Under the pieces are notes generated by a model. That model was not told the origin of the DNA. It was given only the letters and a program-made list of their open reading frames with translations, and made no database searches. Below are positions 1 to 5,027 of a stretch of DNA of 5,027 nt, piece after piece; positions within the stretch are counted from its first letter, which is position 1, and each line of letters starts with the position of its first letter. Source of the stretch: JACQAI01 sp035507915 (GTDB taxonomy: Bacteria > Pseudomonadota > Alphaproteobacteria > Elsterales > Elsteraceae); contig DATJNS010000559.1 of NCBI GenBank assembly GCA_035507915.1, positions 1 to 5,027 of the forward strand. The letters run 5' to 3'. A program made the position numbers and the translations under genes.

Positions 1-35
1 GGGGTGGGGGCCGGTCGCGGCCGACACACCACCCC

Positions 36-130
36 CCGTCATGCTCGGGCTTGTCCCGAGCATCCACGTCTTCGTACGAGCATGCCGGAAAGAAAGGCGT
101 GGATGGCCGGCACGAGGCCGGCCATGACGG
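36..130. repeat. Palindromic intergenic repeat A (REP/BIME-like, paired hairpins)
   Basis: Bases 36-73 and 93-130 are two 38-base arms that are imperfect reverse complements; both outer ends read CCGTCATG inward, and both carry a CATCCACG block. Each arm also folds alone into a perfect 9-bp stem with a 5-base loop: ATGCTCGGG/CCCGAGCAT at 41-63 and ATGGCCGGC/GCCGGCCAT at 103-125. A 19-base spacer separates the arms. The design of two hairpins in a larger inverted repeat is typical of REP/BIME-type elements. From memory, sequences of the form CGTCATG..CGGG..CATCCACG are abundant between genes in alphaproteobacteria; I could not search for copies. No protein is encoded. It could act on mRNA 3' ends or simply be a non-autonomous mobile repeat. 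Confidence 0.8.
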
Positions 131-156
131 CACAGGGGCGCTGCGGAAATTTTTAT

Positions 157-273
157 CGTCATTGCGAGGAGCGCAGCGACGAAGCAATCCAGTGGATCGT
201 CGCGACTCTGGATTGCTTCGCGGAGCCTGTCCTCGGGCGCGCCTTCGGCGCGACCCGGGGGCTCGCAATGACG
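157..273. repeat. Palindromic intergenic repeat B (CGTCATTGCGAG family, cloverleaf-like)
   Basis: The outer ends are a perfect 12-bp inverted repeat, CGTCATTGCGAG (157-168) with CTCGCAATGACG (262-273). Inside lies a perfect 13-bp inverted repeat, CGAAGCAATCCAG (180-192) with CTGGATTGCTTCG (208-220), around a 15-base loop. A third stem, CGCGCC/GGCGCG (238-243, 247-252), has a TTC loop and three more G-C pairs beyond a bulged A at 253. The whole can therefore fold as an outer stem carrying two arms. From memory this is a very common dispersed repeat in Bradyrhizobium-like alphaproteobacterial genomes, where it appears between genes; this is not verified here. It codes for no protein, and the open frames crossing it are fortuitous. 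Confidence 0.85.
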
Positions 274-312
274 GCGGCGGGGCTTCCTCGGCACCCCTCG
301 ACTAACAGCGAG

Positions 313-318
313 TTTAAT
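313..318 (+). promoter_or_regulatory. Possible -10 element upstream of the leader ORF
   Basis: TTTAAT matches the sigma-70 -10 consensus at five of six positions and lies in the only A/T-rich patch between repeat B and the leader ORF. No convincing -35 hexamer is present 16-18 bases upstream, so this is a weak candidate. If used, transcription would start near 325 and give a leader of about 200 bases before the regulator gene. Confidence 0.2.
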
Positions 319-363
319 GGCGGCTGGTGCGCGGCCGCCCCAGCTTCTCCGTCAGCGACCCAC

Positions 364-370
364 GGAGGAG
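364..370 (+). promoter_or_regulatory. Strong Shine-Dalgarno sequence of the leader ORF
   Basis: GGAGGAG stands eight bases before an ATG at 379. It is the closest match to the anti-Shine-Dalgarno sequence that I noticed before any start codon in the window, better than the GGAG serving the regulator gene (511-514). Its position in front of a short ORF rather than the regulator is what suggests the short ORF is translated. Confidence 0.55.
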
Positions 371-378
371 CCCCTGCC

Positions 379-462
379 ATGCCGCGCCCGTCCATGATGA
401 CCGACCTGCCGGGACTGCGCTTGGCCGGCTTGGCCATCAACCTGGTGCGCGCATGGGAGTAG
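379..462 (+). CDS. Possible 27-residue leader peptide or small protein
   Basis: The ORF runs from ATG 379 to TAG 460-462 and encodes 27 residues (MPRPSMMTDLPGLRLAGLAI and seven more, ending in RAWE). Residues 10-23 are hydrophobic with one arginine, and could form an amphipathic helix; there is no signal peptide or known domain. Two things support translation: GGAGGAG eight bases upstream, and codon-position composition, which by hand count is 25/27 G or C at position three, 17/27 at position one and 14/27 at position two, the order expected for genes in a high-GC genome. The sample is short, so this is suggestive only. It ends 59 bases before the response regulator and is followed by hairpins, so it could be a regulatory leader peptide or an independent small protein. 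I do not recognise it. Confidence 0.45.
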   Translation: MPRPSMMTDLPGLRLAGLAINLVRAWE

Positions 463-463
463 A

Positions 464-512
464 CTGGCTGCCGGCGCAGCCGGCGAACGCCCCCGACCCG
501 GCCGCGCGTCGG
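464..512 (+). other. Two leader hairpins between the small ORF and the regulator start
   Basis: Directly after the small ORF's stop, GGCTGC (466-471) and GCAGCC (476-481) form a stem with a CGGC loop, extendable by a T-G and a C-G pair to 464-483. A second stem, CCGAC (493-497) with GTCGG (508-512), includes the first two bases of the regulator's GGAG ribosome-binding site (511-514). Neither is followed by a T-run, so they are not intrinsic terminators. Control of regulator translation is conceivable but inferred; such stems also occur by chance at this GC content. Confidence 0.3.
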
Positions 513-521
513 AGCCCGGCG

Positions 522-1202
522 ATGGCGAGCGTGCTGCTGATCGAGGACGACGACGAGACCGCCGACGAGATCGTGGCCGAGCTCGGCGAGCGCGGCTTCG
601 CGGTCGAGCGCGCCGCCACCGGGCCCGACGGCCTGGCGGCCGCGCAGCGCGGCGAGGCCGACGTCCTGATCGTCGACCGGCTGCTGCCCGAGCTCGACGG
701 CCTCGCCGTGATCGAGCGGCTGCGCGCGGCCGAGCTGCGCACGCCGGTGCTGGTGTTGAGCGCGCTCGGCGCGGTCGACGACCGCGTGCGCGGCCTGCGC
801 GCCGGCGGCGACGACTATCTCGCCAAGCCGTTCGCCATGGTCGAGCTGGTGGCGCGCGTCGAGGCGCTGCTGCGCCGGCCCGCCGAGTCGCGCGCGACCA
901 GCTTGCGCGTCGGGCCGCTCGAGCTCGACCTGATCGAGCGCACGGCGCGCCGCGGCGAGCGCGCGCTCGACCTGCTGCCGCGCGAGTTCCGCCTGCTCGA
1001 GTACCTGGCGCGGCGCGCCGACCAGGTGGTCACGCGCGCCATGCTGTTCGAGCAGGTGTGGAACTACCGGTTCGTGCCCGACTCCAACCTGGTCGACGTC
1101 CACATGGGCCGCCTGCGCCGCAAGGTCGACGCGACCGGCGAGCCGCCGATGATCCACAGCGTGCGCGGCGCCGGCTTCGTGCTGCGTCAGCCTGCGGCGT
1201 GA
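522..1202 (+). CDS. OmpR/PhoB-family two-component response regulator
   Basis: This 226-residue cytoplasmic transcription factor has the standard family length. The receiver domain (about 1-115) shows the acidic pair Asp9/Asp10, the phosphoacceptor Asp52 in IVDRLLPELDG, the switch Ser80 and Lys102 in the YLAKPF motif. A winged-helix DNA-binding domain (about 130-222) follows, with LLPREFRLLEYLA, the LFEQVW segment, the recognition-helix region NLVDVHMGRLRRKVD and the terminal wing IHSVRGAGFVL. Start choice: ATG 522 places the usual hydrophobic strand (MASVLLIEDD) at the N terminus and has GGAG at 511-514, seven bases upstream; the frame stays open further upstream but that part is not receiver-like. 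An arginine follows Asp52 where many OmpR-family proteins have a hydrophobic residue. The kinase gene overlaps its stop, so the two are almost surely partners. The target genes are not evident, and no symbol can be assigned. Confidence 0.95.
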   Translation: MASVLLIEDDDETADEIVAELGERGFAVERAATGPDGLAAAQRGEADVLIVDRLLPELDGLAVIERLRAAELRTPVLVLSALGAVDDRVRGLRAGGDDYLAKPFAMVELVARVEALLRRPAESRATSLRVGPLELDLIERTARRGERALDLLPREFRLLEYLARRADQVVTRAMLFEQVWNYRFVPDSNLVDVHMGRLRRKVDATGEPPMIHSVRGAGFVLRQPAA

Positions 1203-2569
1203 AGGCCGCCGCCTTGTCGGGCTTTCGCGGCCCGCTGCTGATCGCCGGCGCCTTCGTCGCGCTGTCGCTGGCGCTGTTCGGCTATCTCTATCTGCAGGCC
1301 GCCGCCTCGATGACCGCGCGCTTCGATCCGGTGCTGACCGGCGAGCTCGACGCGCTGGCGACCGACGAGCCGGCGCGCCGCCTGACCGCGCTCGACGACC
1401 GCCTGCGCGACGACCCGCGCCGCGTCAAGCTCGAGGGCCTGTTCGCGCCCGACGGCGCGCGCGTCGCCGGCAACGTGCTGGCGCTCCCGCCGGACCTGCC
1501 GCGCGACGGCCAGGTCCACGACGCGACATTGACGCGGATCGACGGGCGCGGCCAAGAGATCCAGAAGGTCCGCGCGGTCGCCGAGACGCTGCCCGACGGC
1601 GTGGTCGCGGTGGTCGCGCGCAACATCGACGAGATCGCCGACATCGCCGCCATCGTCCGGCGCGTGCTCGCGCTCGGCGTGCTGCCGACCCTCGGGCTCG
1701 CGGTGATCGGCGGCGTGCTGCTCAGCCTGCGCACGCGGCGGCGCATCGCGGAGATCACGCGCACCGCCCAGCGCATCGTCGCCGGCGACCTGCGCGAGCG
1801 CCTGACGCTGCGCCGCGGCGACGAGGACTTCAACAGCCTGGCGCGCGTGGTCAACACGATGCTCGACGAGATCGAGCGGCTGATCCACGAGATCGCCGGC
1901 ATCGGCGACGACATCGCGCACGAGCTGCGCACGCCGCTGACGCGCACGCGCGCCATCCTGGAGCGCGGCCGCGCCAACGCGCAGACCTTGGAGGCGCTGC
2001 AGGACGTCGCCGACCGCGCGATCGGCGGGCTCGACCGCACGCTCGCCATCGTGACCGCGCTGCTGCGCATCGCCGAGATCGAGCACCGCCATCGCCTCGC
2101 CGGCTTCGGCGAGGTCGAGCTCGCCGGCATCGTGCGCGAGGTCGCCGAGCTCTACCAGCCGATGGCCGAGGATCGCGAGATCGCGCTCACCCTCGACGCG
2201 CCCGCCGACTCACCCGGGGGCGCAACGGTGCGCGGCGACCGCGACCTGCTGTTCGAGGCGGTCGCCAACCTGGTCGACAACGCGCTGAAGTTCACGCCGT
2301 CGGGCGGCCGCATCGACCTCGCGCTGCGCGTGCGCGCCGGCGACACCGTGGTCCGGGTGGCCGACACCGGGCCCGGCATCCCGGAGGCCGAGCGCGACGC
2401 CGTGACGCGGCGCTTCTACCGCGCCGACAAGAGCCGGCGCACGCCCGGCGTCGGCCTCGGCCTCGCGCTGGTCGCGGCGATCGCCAAGCTGCACGGCTTC
2501 CGCCTGTCGATCGGCGGCGGCCCGGGCTGCGTCGTCGAGCTGGTCTGCCCGCGCCCCGCCGCGGCGTGA
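1199..2569 (+). CDS. Membrane-bound sensor histidine kinase (HAMP-HisKA-HATPase_c)
   Basis: This 456-residue inner-membrane kinase should sense an extracytoplasmic signal and phosphorylate the regulator encoded just before it. The order is TM1 (about 12-33), a periplasmic sensor region (about 34-155) of no recognised fold, TM2 (about 156-176), HAMP (about 178-229), a HisKA dimerisation helix with His241 in the H-box DIAHELRTPLTR, and a HATPase domain with the N-box NLVDNALKF (Asn357, Asn361), the G1 box VADTGPGIP (Asp389) and the G2 box GVGLGLAL (417-424). All catalytic motifs appear intact. The GTG start overlaps the regulator's TGA as GTGA, implying translational coupling; no strong ribosome-binding site precedes it, and the next plausible ATG (near 1310) would delete TM1. 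The HELRTP-type H-box matches kinases that pair with OmpR-family regulators. The stimulus cannot be read from the sequence. Confidence 0.95.
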   Translation: MKAAALSGFRGPLLIAGAFVALSLALFGYLYLQAAASMTARFDPVLTGELDALATDEPARRLTALDDRLRDDPRRVKLEGLFAPDGARVAGNVLALPPDLPRDGQVHDATLTRIDGRGQEIQKVRAVAETLPDGVVAVVARNIDEIADIAAIVRRVLALGVLPTLGLAVIGGVLLSLRTRRRIAEITRTAQRIVAGDLRERLTLRRGDEDFNSLARVVNTMLDEIERLIHEIAGIGDDIAHELRTPLTRTRAILERGRANAQTLEALQDVADRAIGGLDRTLAIVTALLRIAEIEHRHRLAGFGEVELAGIVREVAELYQPMAEDREIALTLDAPADSPGGATVRGDRDLLFEAVANLVDNALKFTPSGGRIDLALRVRAGDTVVRVADTGPGIPEAERDAVTRRFYRADKSRRTPGVGLGLALVAAIAKLHGFRLSIGGGPGCVVELVCPRPAAA

Positions 2570-2575
2570 GGCGCG

Positions 2576-2592
2576 ACGGCGCGCGCTGCCGT
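2576..2592. terminator. Weak candidate hairpin between convergent kinase genes
   Basis: ACGGC (2576-2580) and GCCGT (2588-2592) form a 5-bp stem with a 7-base loop in the 49-base gap between the two convergent stop codons. There is no proper T-run on either side (only TCTT on the forward strand), so it is a poor intrinsic terminator. It is listed because it is the only inverted repeat I found in a gap where transcripts from both strands must end or collide. Confidence 0.2.
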
Positions 2593-2618
2593 CTTCGGAA
2601 CCCTTCGGTCCGGCGGGA

Positions 2619-4109
2619 TCACGCGTCCGACGCGATCGCGCCGTCGTCCGGCTCGGCGATCGGCAAGGTGACGACGAACACGGTGCCGGCCGGCGGGTTC
2701 GGCGCCGCCGCGATCCTGCCGCCGTGCGCCTCGACGATCTCGCGACAGATCGACAGCCCGACGCCCATGCCGGTCGGTTTCGACGTCGTGAACGGCTCGA
2801 ACAGCCGCGCCATGATGTCGGGCGCGATGCCCGGGCCGGTGTCGGCGACGCGGATGACCGCCGTGTCGTCGGCGCGGCTGGTCTCGATCACGAGCTCGCG
2901 GCGCGCGCCGTGCGCCATCGCCTCGATGGCGTTGCGCACCAGGTTGAGGAGCACCTGCTGGATCTGGATGCGATCGATCAGCACCGGCGGCATGCCGTCC
3001 GCGAGCTGCAGCCGGGTCGTGACGCCGTGCTGCTGGACGCCGACGAGCCCCAGGGCGAGGGCCTCGCGCACCACCTGGTTGAGGTCCGCGCGCTGCCGGT
3101 CGGTATCGCCCTTGGAGACGAACTGGCGCAGGCGCCGCACGATCTCGCCGGCGCGCCGGGTCTGCTCCGACGCCTTTTCGGCGATCGTCTGGATGCGCTG
3201 CGGGTCGGGCGCGGCGCCGTGGGCGAGCCGCTGCAGCGCGCCCATGTAGCTCGTGAGCGCCGCGAGCGGCTGATTGAGCTCGTGGGCCAGGCTGGTCGCC
3301 ATCTGGCCCATCATGCCGAGCCGCGAGACGTGCAGCAGCTCGGCGCGCACGGCGTCGCGTTGCGTCTCGACCCGCTTCTTTTCGGTGATGTCGCGTGCGA
3401 TCTTGGAAATCCCGATGACCGCGCCGGCGGCGTCGTAGATCGGCGACGCCGTCACCCACACGTCGAGCTCGCGCCCGTCCTTGTGCCGCCGCACGGTCTC
3501 GAAATGCTCGAGCGCCTCGCCGCGCCGCAGCCGCTCCAGGATCAGGACCTCCTCGATCAGGCGCTCGGGCGGAAACAGGCGCGTGATGGGCTGGCCGATC
3601 ATCTCCGCCGCGCTGTAGCCGAACATCGCCTCGGCGCCCGGGTTCCAGCTCGTCACGATGCCGTCGAGGTCCTTGCCGACGATGGCGTCCTCCGAGGACT
3701 CGACGATGGCGGCGAGATAGCGGCGCGCTGCCTCGCTGCGCTTCTCGCGCGTGATGTCGTGGTTGACCTCGGTGACGGCGTGCGGCGCGCCGGCCGGGTC
3801 GCGCGCCAACGACCACAGGCTCGCCGTGAAGATCCGCGCGGCGTCGCGCCGGCGGTGGACCAGCTCGCCGGCCCACTGCCCGGTCTCGCGCAGCTCGGCC
3901 TCGATCTCGCCGAGCGGCCGCGGAAACTCGGTCTTGAGCAGATCGTGCGAGACCCGCCCGAACGCCTCGGCGGGCGCGTAGCCGTAGAGCCGCACCATGC
4001 CCTCGGTCCACAGCCGGATCGTGCCGTCGAGATCGCGCACCATGACGGGCGCCAGATCGAGGGCCTGGCGCGCCAGCGTCGGCTCCAACGGCGTCGTCTG
4101 CTTGGGCAC
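2619..4109 (-). CDS. Soluble PAS-PAS sensor histidine kinase (FixL/DctB-type core), locally orphan
   Basis: This 496-residue protein has no membrane segment or signal peptide, so it should sense a cytoplasmic cue. PAS1 spans about 12-123 and ends in a HDITREKR-type PAC motif; PAS2 spans about 131-246, with the core GIVTSWNPGAEAMFGYS and a closing ARDITEKKR. The HisKA domain has His276 in SLAHELNQPLAAL, an H-box form typical of FixL, DctB and NtrB relatives. The ATPase domain has the N-box NLVRNAIEA (Asn389, Asn393), Asp423 in VADTGPGIA, LFEPFTTSK, and the G2 box GMGVGLSIC. PAS2 does not show the FixL heme-ligand His region, so an oxygen-sensing FixL role is not supported. Start: GTG 4109 has AGGTG six bases upstream; GTG 4118, three codons earlier, is an alternative but its nearest GGAG is 13 bases away. 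No response regulator adjoins it on the same strand, so its partner must lie elsewhere, unless it cross-talks with the convergent pair. Confidence 0.93.
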   Translation of the reverse strand: MPKQTTPLEPTLARQALDLAPVMVRDLDGTIRLWTEGMVRLYGYAPAEAFGRVSHDLLKTEFPRPLGEIEAELRETGQWAGELVHRRRDAARIFTASLWSLARDPAGAPHAVTEVNHDITREKRSEAARRYLAAIVESSEDAIVGKDLDGIVTSWNPGAEAMFGYSAAEMIGQPITRLFPPERLIEEVLILERLRRGEALEHFETVRRHKDGRELDVWVTASPIYDAAGAVIGISKIARDITEKKRVETQRDAVRAELLHVSRLGMMGQMATSLAHELNQPLAALTSYMGALQRLAHGAAPDPQRIQTIAEKASEQTRRAGEIVRRLRQFVSKGDTDRQRADLNQVVREALALGLVGVQQHGVTTRLQLADGMPPVLIDRIQIQQVLLNLVRNAIEAMAHGARRELVIETSRADDTAVIRVADTGPGIAPDIMARLFEPFTTSKPTGMGVGLSICREIVEAHGGRIAAAPNPPAGTVFVVTLPIAEPDDGAIASDA

Positions 4110-4322
4110 GCCCCTCACCTGATGCGCGCGACTCCGGACCGACGGATTGTGCGCCTCGGCAGCCGCGCCTGCTCAAATCTGAGACTTTGCCGACCCCGGT
4201 ACAACGGAAATGCTCGCGCCATAATCCCCAGTCCCGCGCGCAAACCGGCGTTTCTGCGGCGCTAACAAGACCCGGCGCTCGTTGGGCATCGGCCTCAGTC
4301 GCACCCTGGCCAGGCCCGCGCC
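4110..4322. other. Non-coding gap with possible operator-like inverted repeat
   Basis: This gap of about 210 bases lies between the hypothetical membrane gene and the start of the PAS kinase, both read leftward, so it should contain the kinase promoter. I found no convincing -35/-10 pair on the reverse strand, and a partial resemblance to a sigma-54 site near 4215-4230 lacks the key -12 GC. At 4174-4189 CAAATCT and AGA-c-TTTG form a 7-bp inverted repeat around a central G with one bulged C, about 65 bases upstream of the kinase start; it could be an operator. CCTGGCCAGG at 4305-4314 is a perfect palindrome without a loop. No terminator follows the hypothetical gene. Confidence 0.4.
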
Positions 4323-4976
4323 CTACTCGGAATAGGTGTATGCGCGCTCCTTACAGGGCACGAACCGTCTAAAGATGGCAGAGTACGCGAAACAAAATCC
4401 CGATATTTTCGGACCTCGGATCGTGAAATCATCAGAGAATTCCACAAATCCGAGAATGAACAATGGCCTGTTCCCACCGCGTATTTCGTCGATGATATTT
4501 TGCGGCCATCCGGTCTTGAATGACGCTTGGATAGTCGCGGGCCCCCCCGGTATCACTGGCGGGCTGACAACTTGCGGGGTTGCCGGATAGTCGGTTGGGG
4601 GCCCGTAATAGGGGGTGGGCGTCAGCGGTCCATGCGTAATCACTACCCGAAACTCTCCAATAACTGCCGTGCTCTTGCCACTATTCCAAACGTCAATGAA
4701 CATGGGAACCGTTGGAGAATTGGCGATCAGCGGTTCATCAGAAAATCCGGCCCGTTGAACAGAAATGAAAGCGCGTTCACTCTGAATGAAAGCCAAAATG
4801 CTGATTGTGGCCGTCACGAACAAAAGAGCAGTAAATACCACGAGAAAGAACGTGAACCGCACGACTGGCTCTGGATGACGGAAAGTCTTTTTACCAAACC
4901 CCACGAACGCTTTCTTGTTCTCTGCCTCGCGACGCCGCTCAGCCTCGCGCCTACGATACTCCTCAGTAATCCTCAT
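4323..4976 (-). CDS. Hypothetical single-pass membrane protein, low GC
   Basis: The product has 217 residues and no function I recognise. It starts with a charged, probably helical segment (1-22, rich in Arg and Glu), then one transmembrane helix (about 41-64) preceded by basic residues, predicting a cytoplasmic N terminus and an external C-terminal domain (about 70-217). That domain contains a proline-rich stretch (about 117-144) and two cysteines, Cys195 in SGFCFAYS and Cys208 in RFVPCKE, which could form a disulfide. From memory, the pattern of SERAF just after the helix and a closing ...F.D.F...FCF...C resembles a recurring group of uncharacterised Bradyrhizobium-type accessory membrane proteins; this is unverified. 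The ATG at 4976 is the first in frame, with only a weak AGAG upstream. By hand count it is about 52% GC, far below the kinase genes, which suggests horizontal acquisition. Confidence 0.8.
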   Translation of the reverse strand: MRITEEYRRREAERRREAENKKAFVGFGKKTFRHPEPVVRFTFFLVVFTALLFVTATISILAFIQSERAFISVQRAGFSDEPLIANSPTVPMFIDVWNSGKSTAVIGEFRVVITHGPLTPTPYYGPPTDYPATPQVVSPPVIPGGPATIQASFKTGWPQNIIDEIRGGNRPLFILGFVEFSDDFTIRGPKISGFCFAYSAIFRRFVPCKERAYTYSE

Positions 4977-4979
4977 GAG

Positions 4980-5027
4980 TCAGCTCTGCGCAGTTTCGTA
5001 GGTATCACGGACGATCTTTGGAGGTTT
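4980..5027 (-). CDS. Possible 3' end of an upstream gene, cut by the window edge
   Basis: On the reverse strand the frame entering at 5027 reads KPPKIVRDTYETAQS and stops at TGA 4982-4980, three bases before the ATG of the hypothetical membrane gene. A second frame is also open and would end in an ATGA overlap with that same start. Either would make the membrane protein the downstream member of an operon. Only 15 or so codons are visible, too few to identify a product or to be sure that either frame is coding. Confidence 0.25.
   Translation of the reverse strand, partial: KPPKIVRDTYETAQS

Larger units (their letters stand above)
1..521. other. Intergenic region upstream of the two-component operon
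   Basis: No large gene is supported here. Long open frames cross this stretch on both strands, but they run through the palindromic repeats and show no domain-like sequence. From left to right it holds a GC-rich foldable stretch at the window edge (1-35), two separate palindromic repeats (36-130, 157-273), a weak -10-like hexamer (313-318), a 6-bp hairpin (319-324 with 334-339), a strong ribosome-binding site with a 27-codon ORF (364-462), and two hairpins immediately before the regulator gene. The 3' end of the gene to the left is not recognisable in the window. Confidence 0.7.

Noticed and set aside
1..35. Foldable GC-rich sequence at the window edge as a terminator
   Set aside because: GGGGTGG/CCACCCC and an inner GGCCG/CGGCC can pair, but there is no T-run, and the preceding gene is not visible.
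36..273. CRISPR array or tRNA-like genes in the repeat region
   Set aside because: There are no regularly spaced direct repeats, and the cloverleaf-like fold of repeat B lacks tRNA features such as a T-loop GTTCGA or an anticodon arm of normal size.
4..462. 152-codon forward ORF covering both repeats
   Set aside because: It reads through both palindromic repeats and has no credible start; only its last 27 codons, which have their own strong RBS, are kept as a small ORF.
327..521. N-terminal extension of the response regulator
   Set aside because: The 65 added residues resemble no receiver sequence and overlap the small ORF in another frame; ATG 522 has an RBS and gives the normal family length.
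1187..2130. Long reverse-strand frames antisense to the membrane kinase
   Set aside because: Same antisense artefact; the products are repetitive Arg/Ala/Gln/Val or Ser/Arg strings, and the forward strand has a complete kinase.
2619..4109. Naming the PAS kinase fixL
   Set aside because: Only the kinase core resembles FixL; the heme-binding PAS signature is not seen and no fixJ adjoins it.
2416..4176. 586-codon open frame on the reverse strand overlapping the PAS kinase
   Set aside because: It is a frame-shifted shadow of the PAS kinase: its product is mostly Arg, Ala, Gly and Asp with no domain, while the other frame contains every kinase motif.
4212..4232. Sigma-54-like site upstream of the PAS kinase (TGGCGCGAGCATTTCC on the reverse strand)
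   Set aside because: The -24 GG half is acceptable, but the -12 half reads TTTC instead of TTGC, so the essential GC is missing.
2724..4265. 513-codon forward open frame antisense to the PAS kinase
   Set aside because: Long antisense frames are common in high-GC genes because stop codons are rare. The translation is low-complexity (Arg, Ala, Asp, His, Leu) without recognisable motifs.

Overview
The window looks like chromosomal DNA of a high-GC alphaproteobacterium. The evidence is the roughly 72-78% GC of sampled coding lines in the two-component genes, their codon use, and two palindromic intergenic repeats of types I remember from many alphaproteobacterial genomes (Bradyrhizobium and relatives). 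I cannot name the genus.

Layout. Bases 1-521 contain no large gene. They hold two structured repeats (36-130 and 157-273), then a leader with a very strong ribosome-binding site driving a 27-codon ORF (379-462), then hairpins. A forward two-component operon follows: an OmpR-family response regulator (522-1202), overlapped by four bases by a membrane sensor histidine kinase (1199-2569). Converging on it, 49 bases away, is a reverse-strand soluble kinase with two PAS domains (2619-4109). Bases 4110-4322 are non-coding. The right end (4323-5027) differs sharply in composition, at about 52% GC, and carries a reverse-strand single-pass membrane protein of unknown function. It is closely preceded by what may be the last codons of another gene running off the window edge.

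How the parts fit. The regulator and membrane kinase form a standard pair: an extracytoplasmic signal leads to autophosphorylation of His241, transfer to Asp52 of the regulator, and DNA binding by its winged helix. The PAS kinase has no transmembrane segment, no receiver domain and no adjacent regulator, so it is a local orphan. It resembles the FixL/DctB type of kinase in its core, but the expected FixL heme-ligand histidine is not seen. The low-GC right end is probably a horizontally acquired or accessory segment.

I saw no clearly new multi-gene system. The most worthwhile leads are the small ORF with its strong RBS and strand-appropriate codon bias, the composition break near 4320, and the two adjacent repeats that share the same terminal bases.
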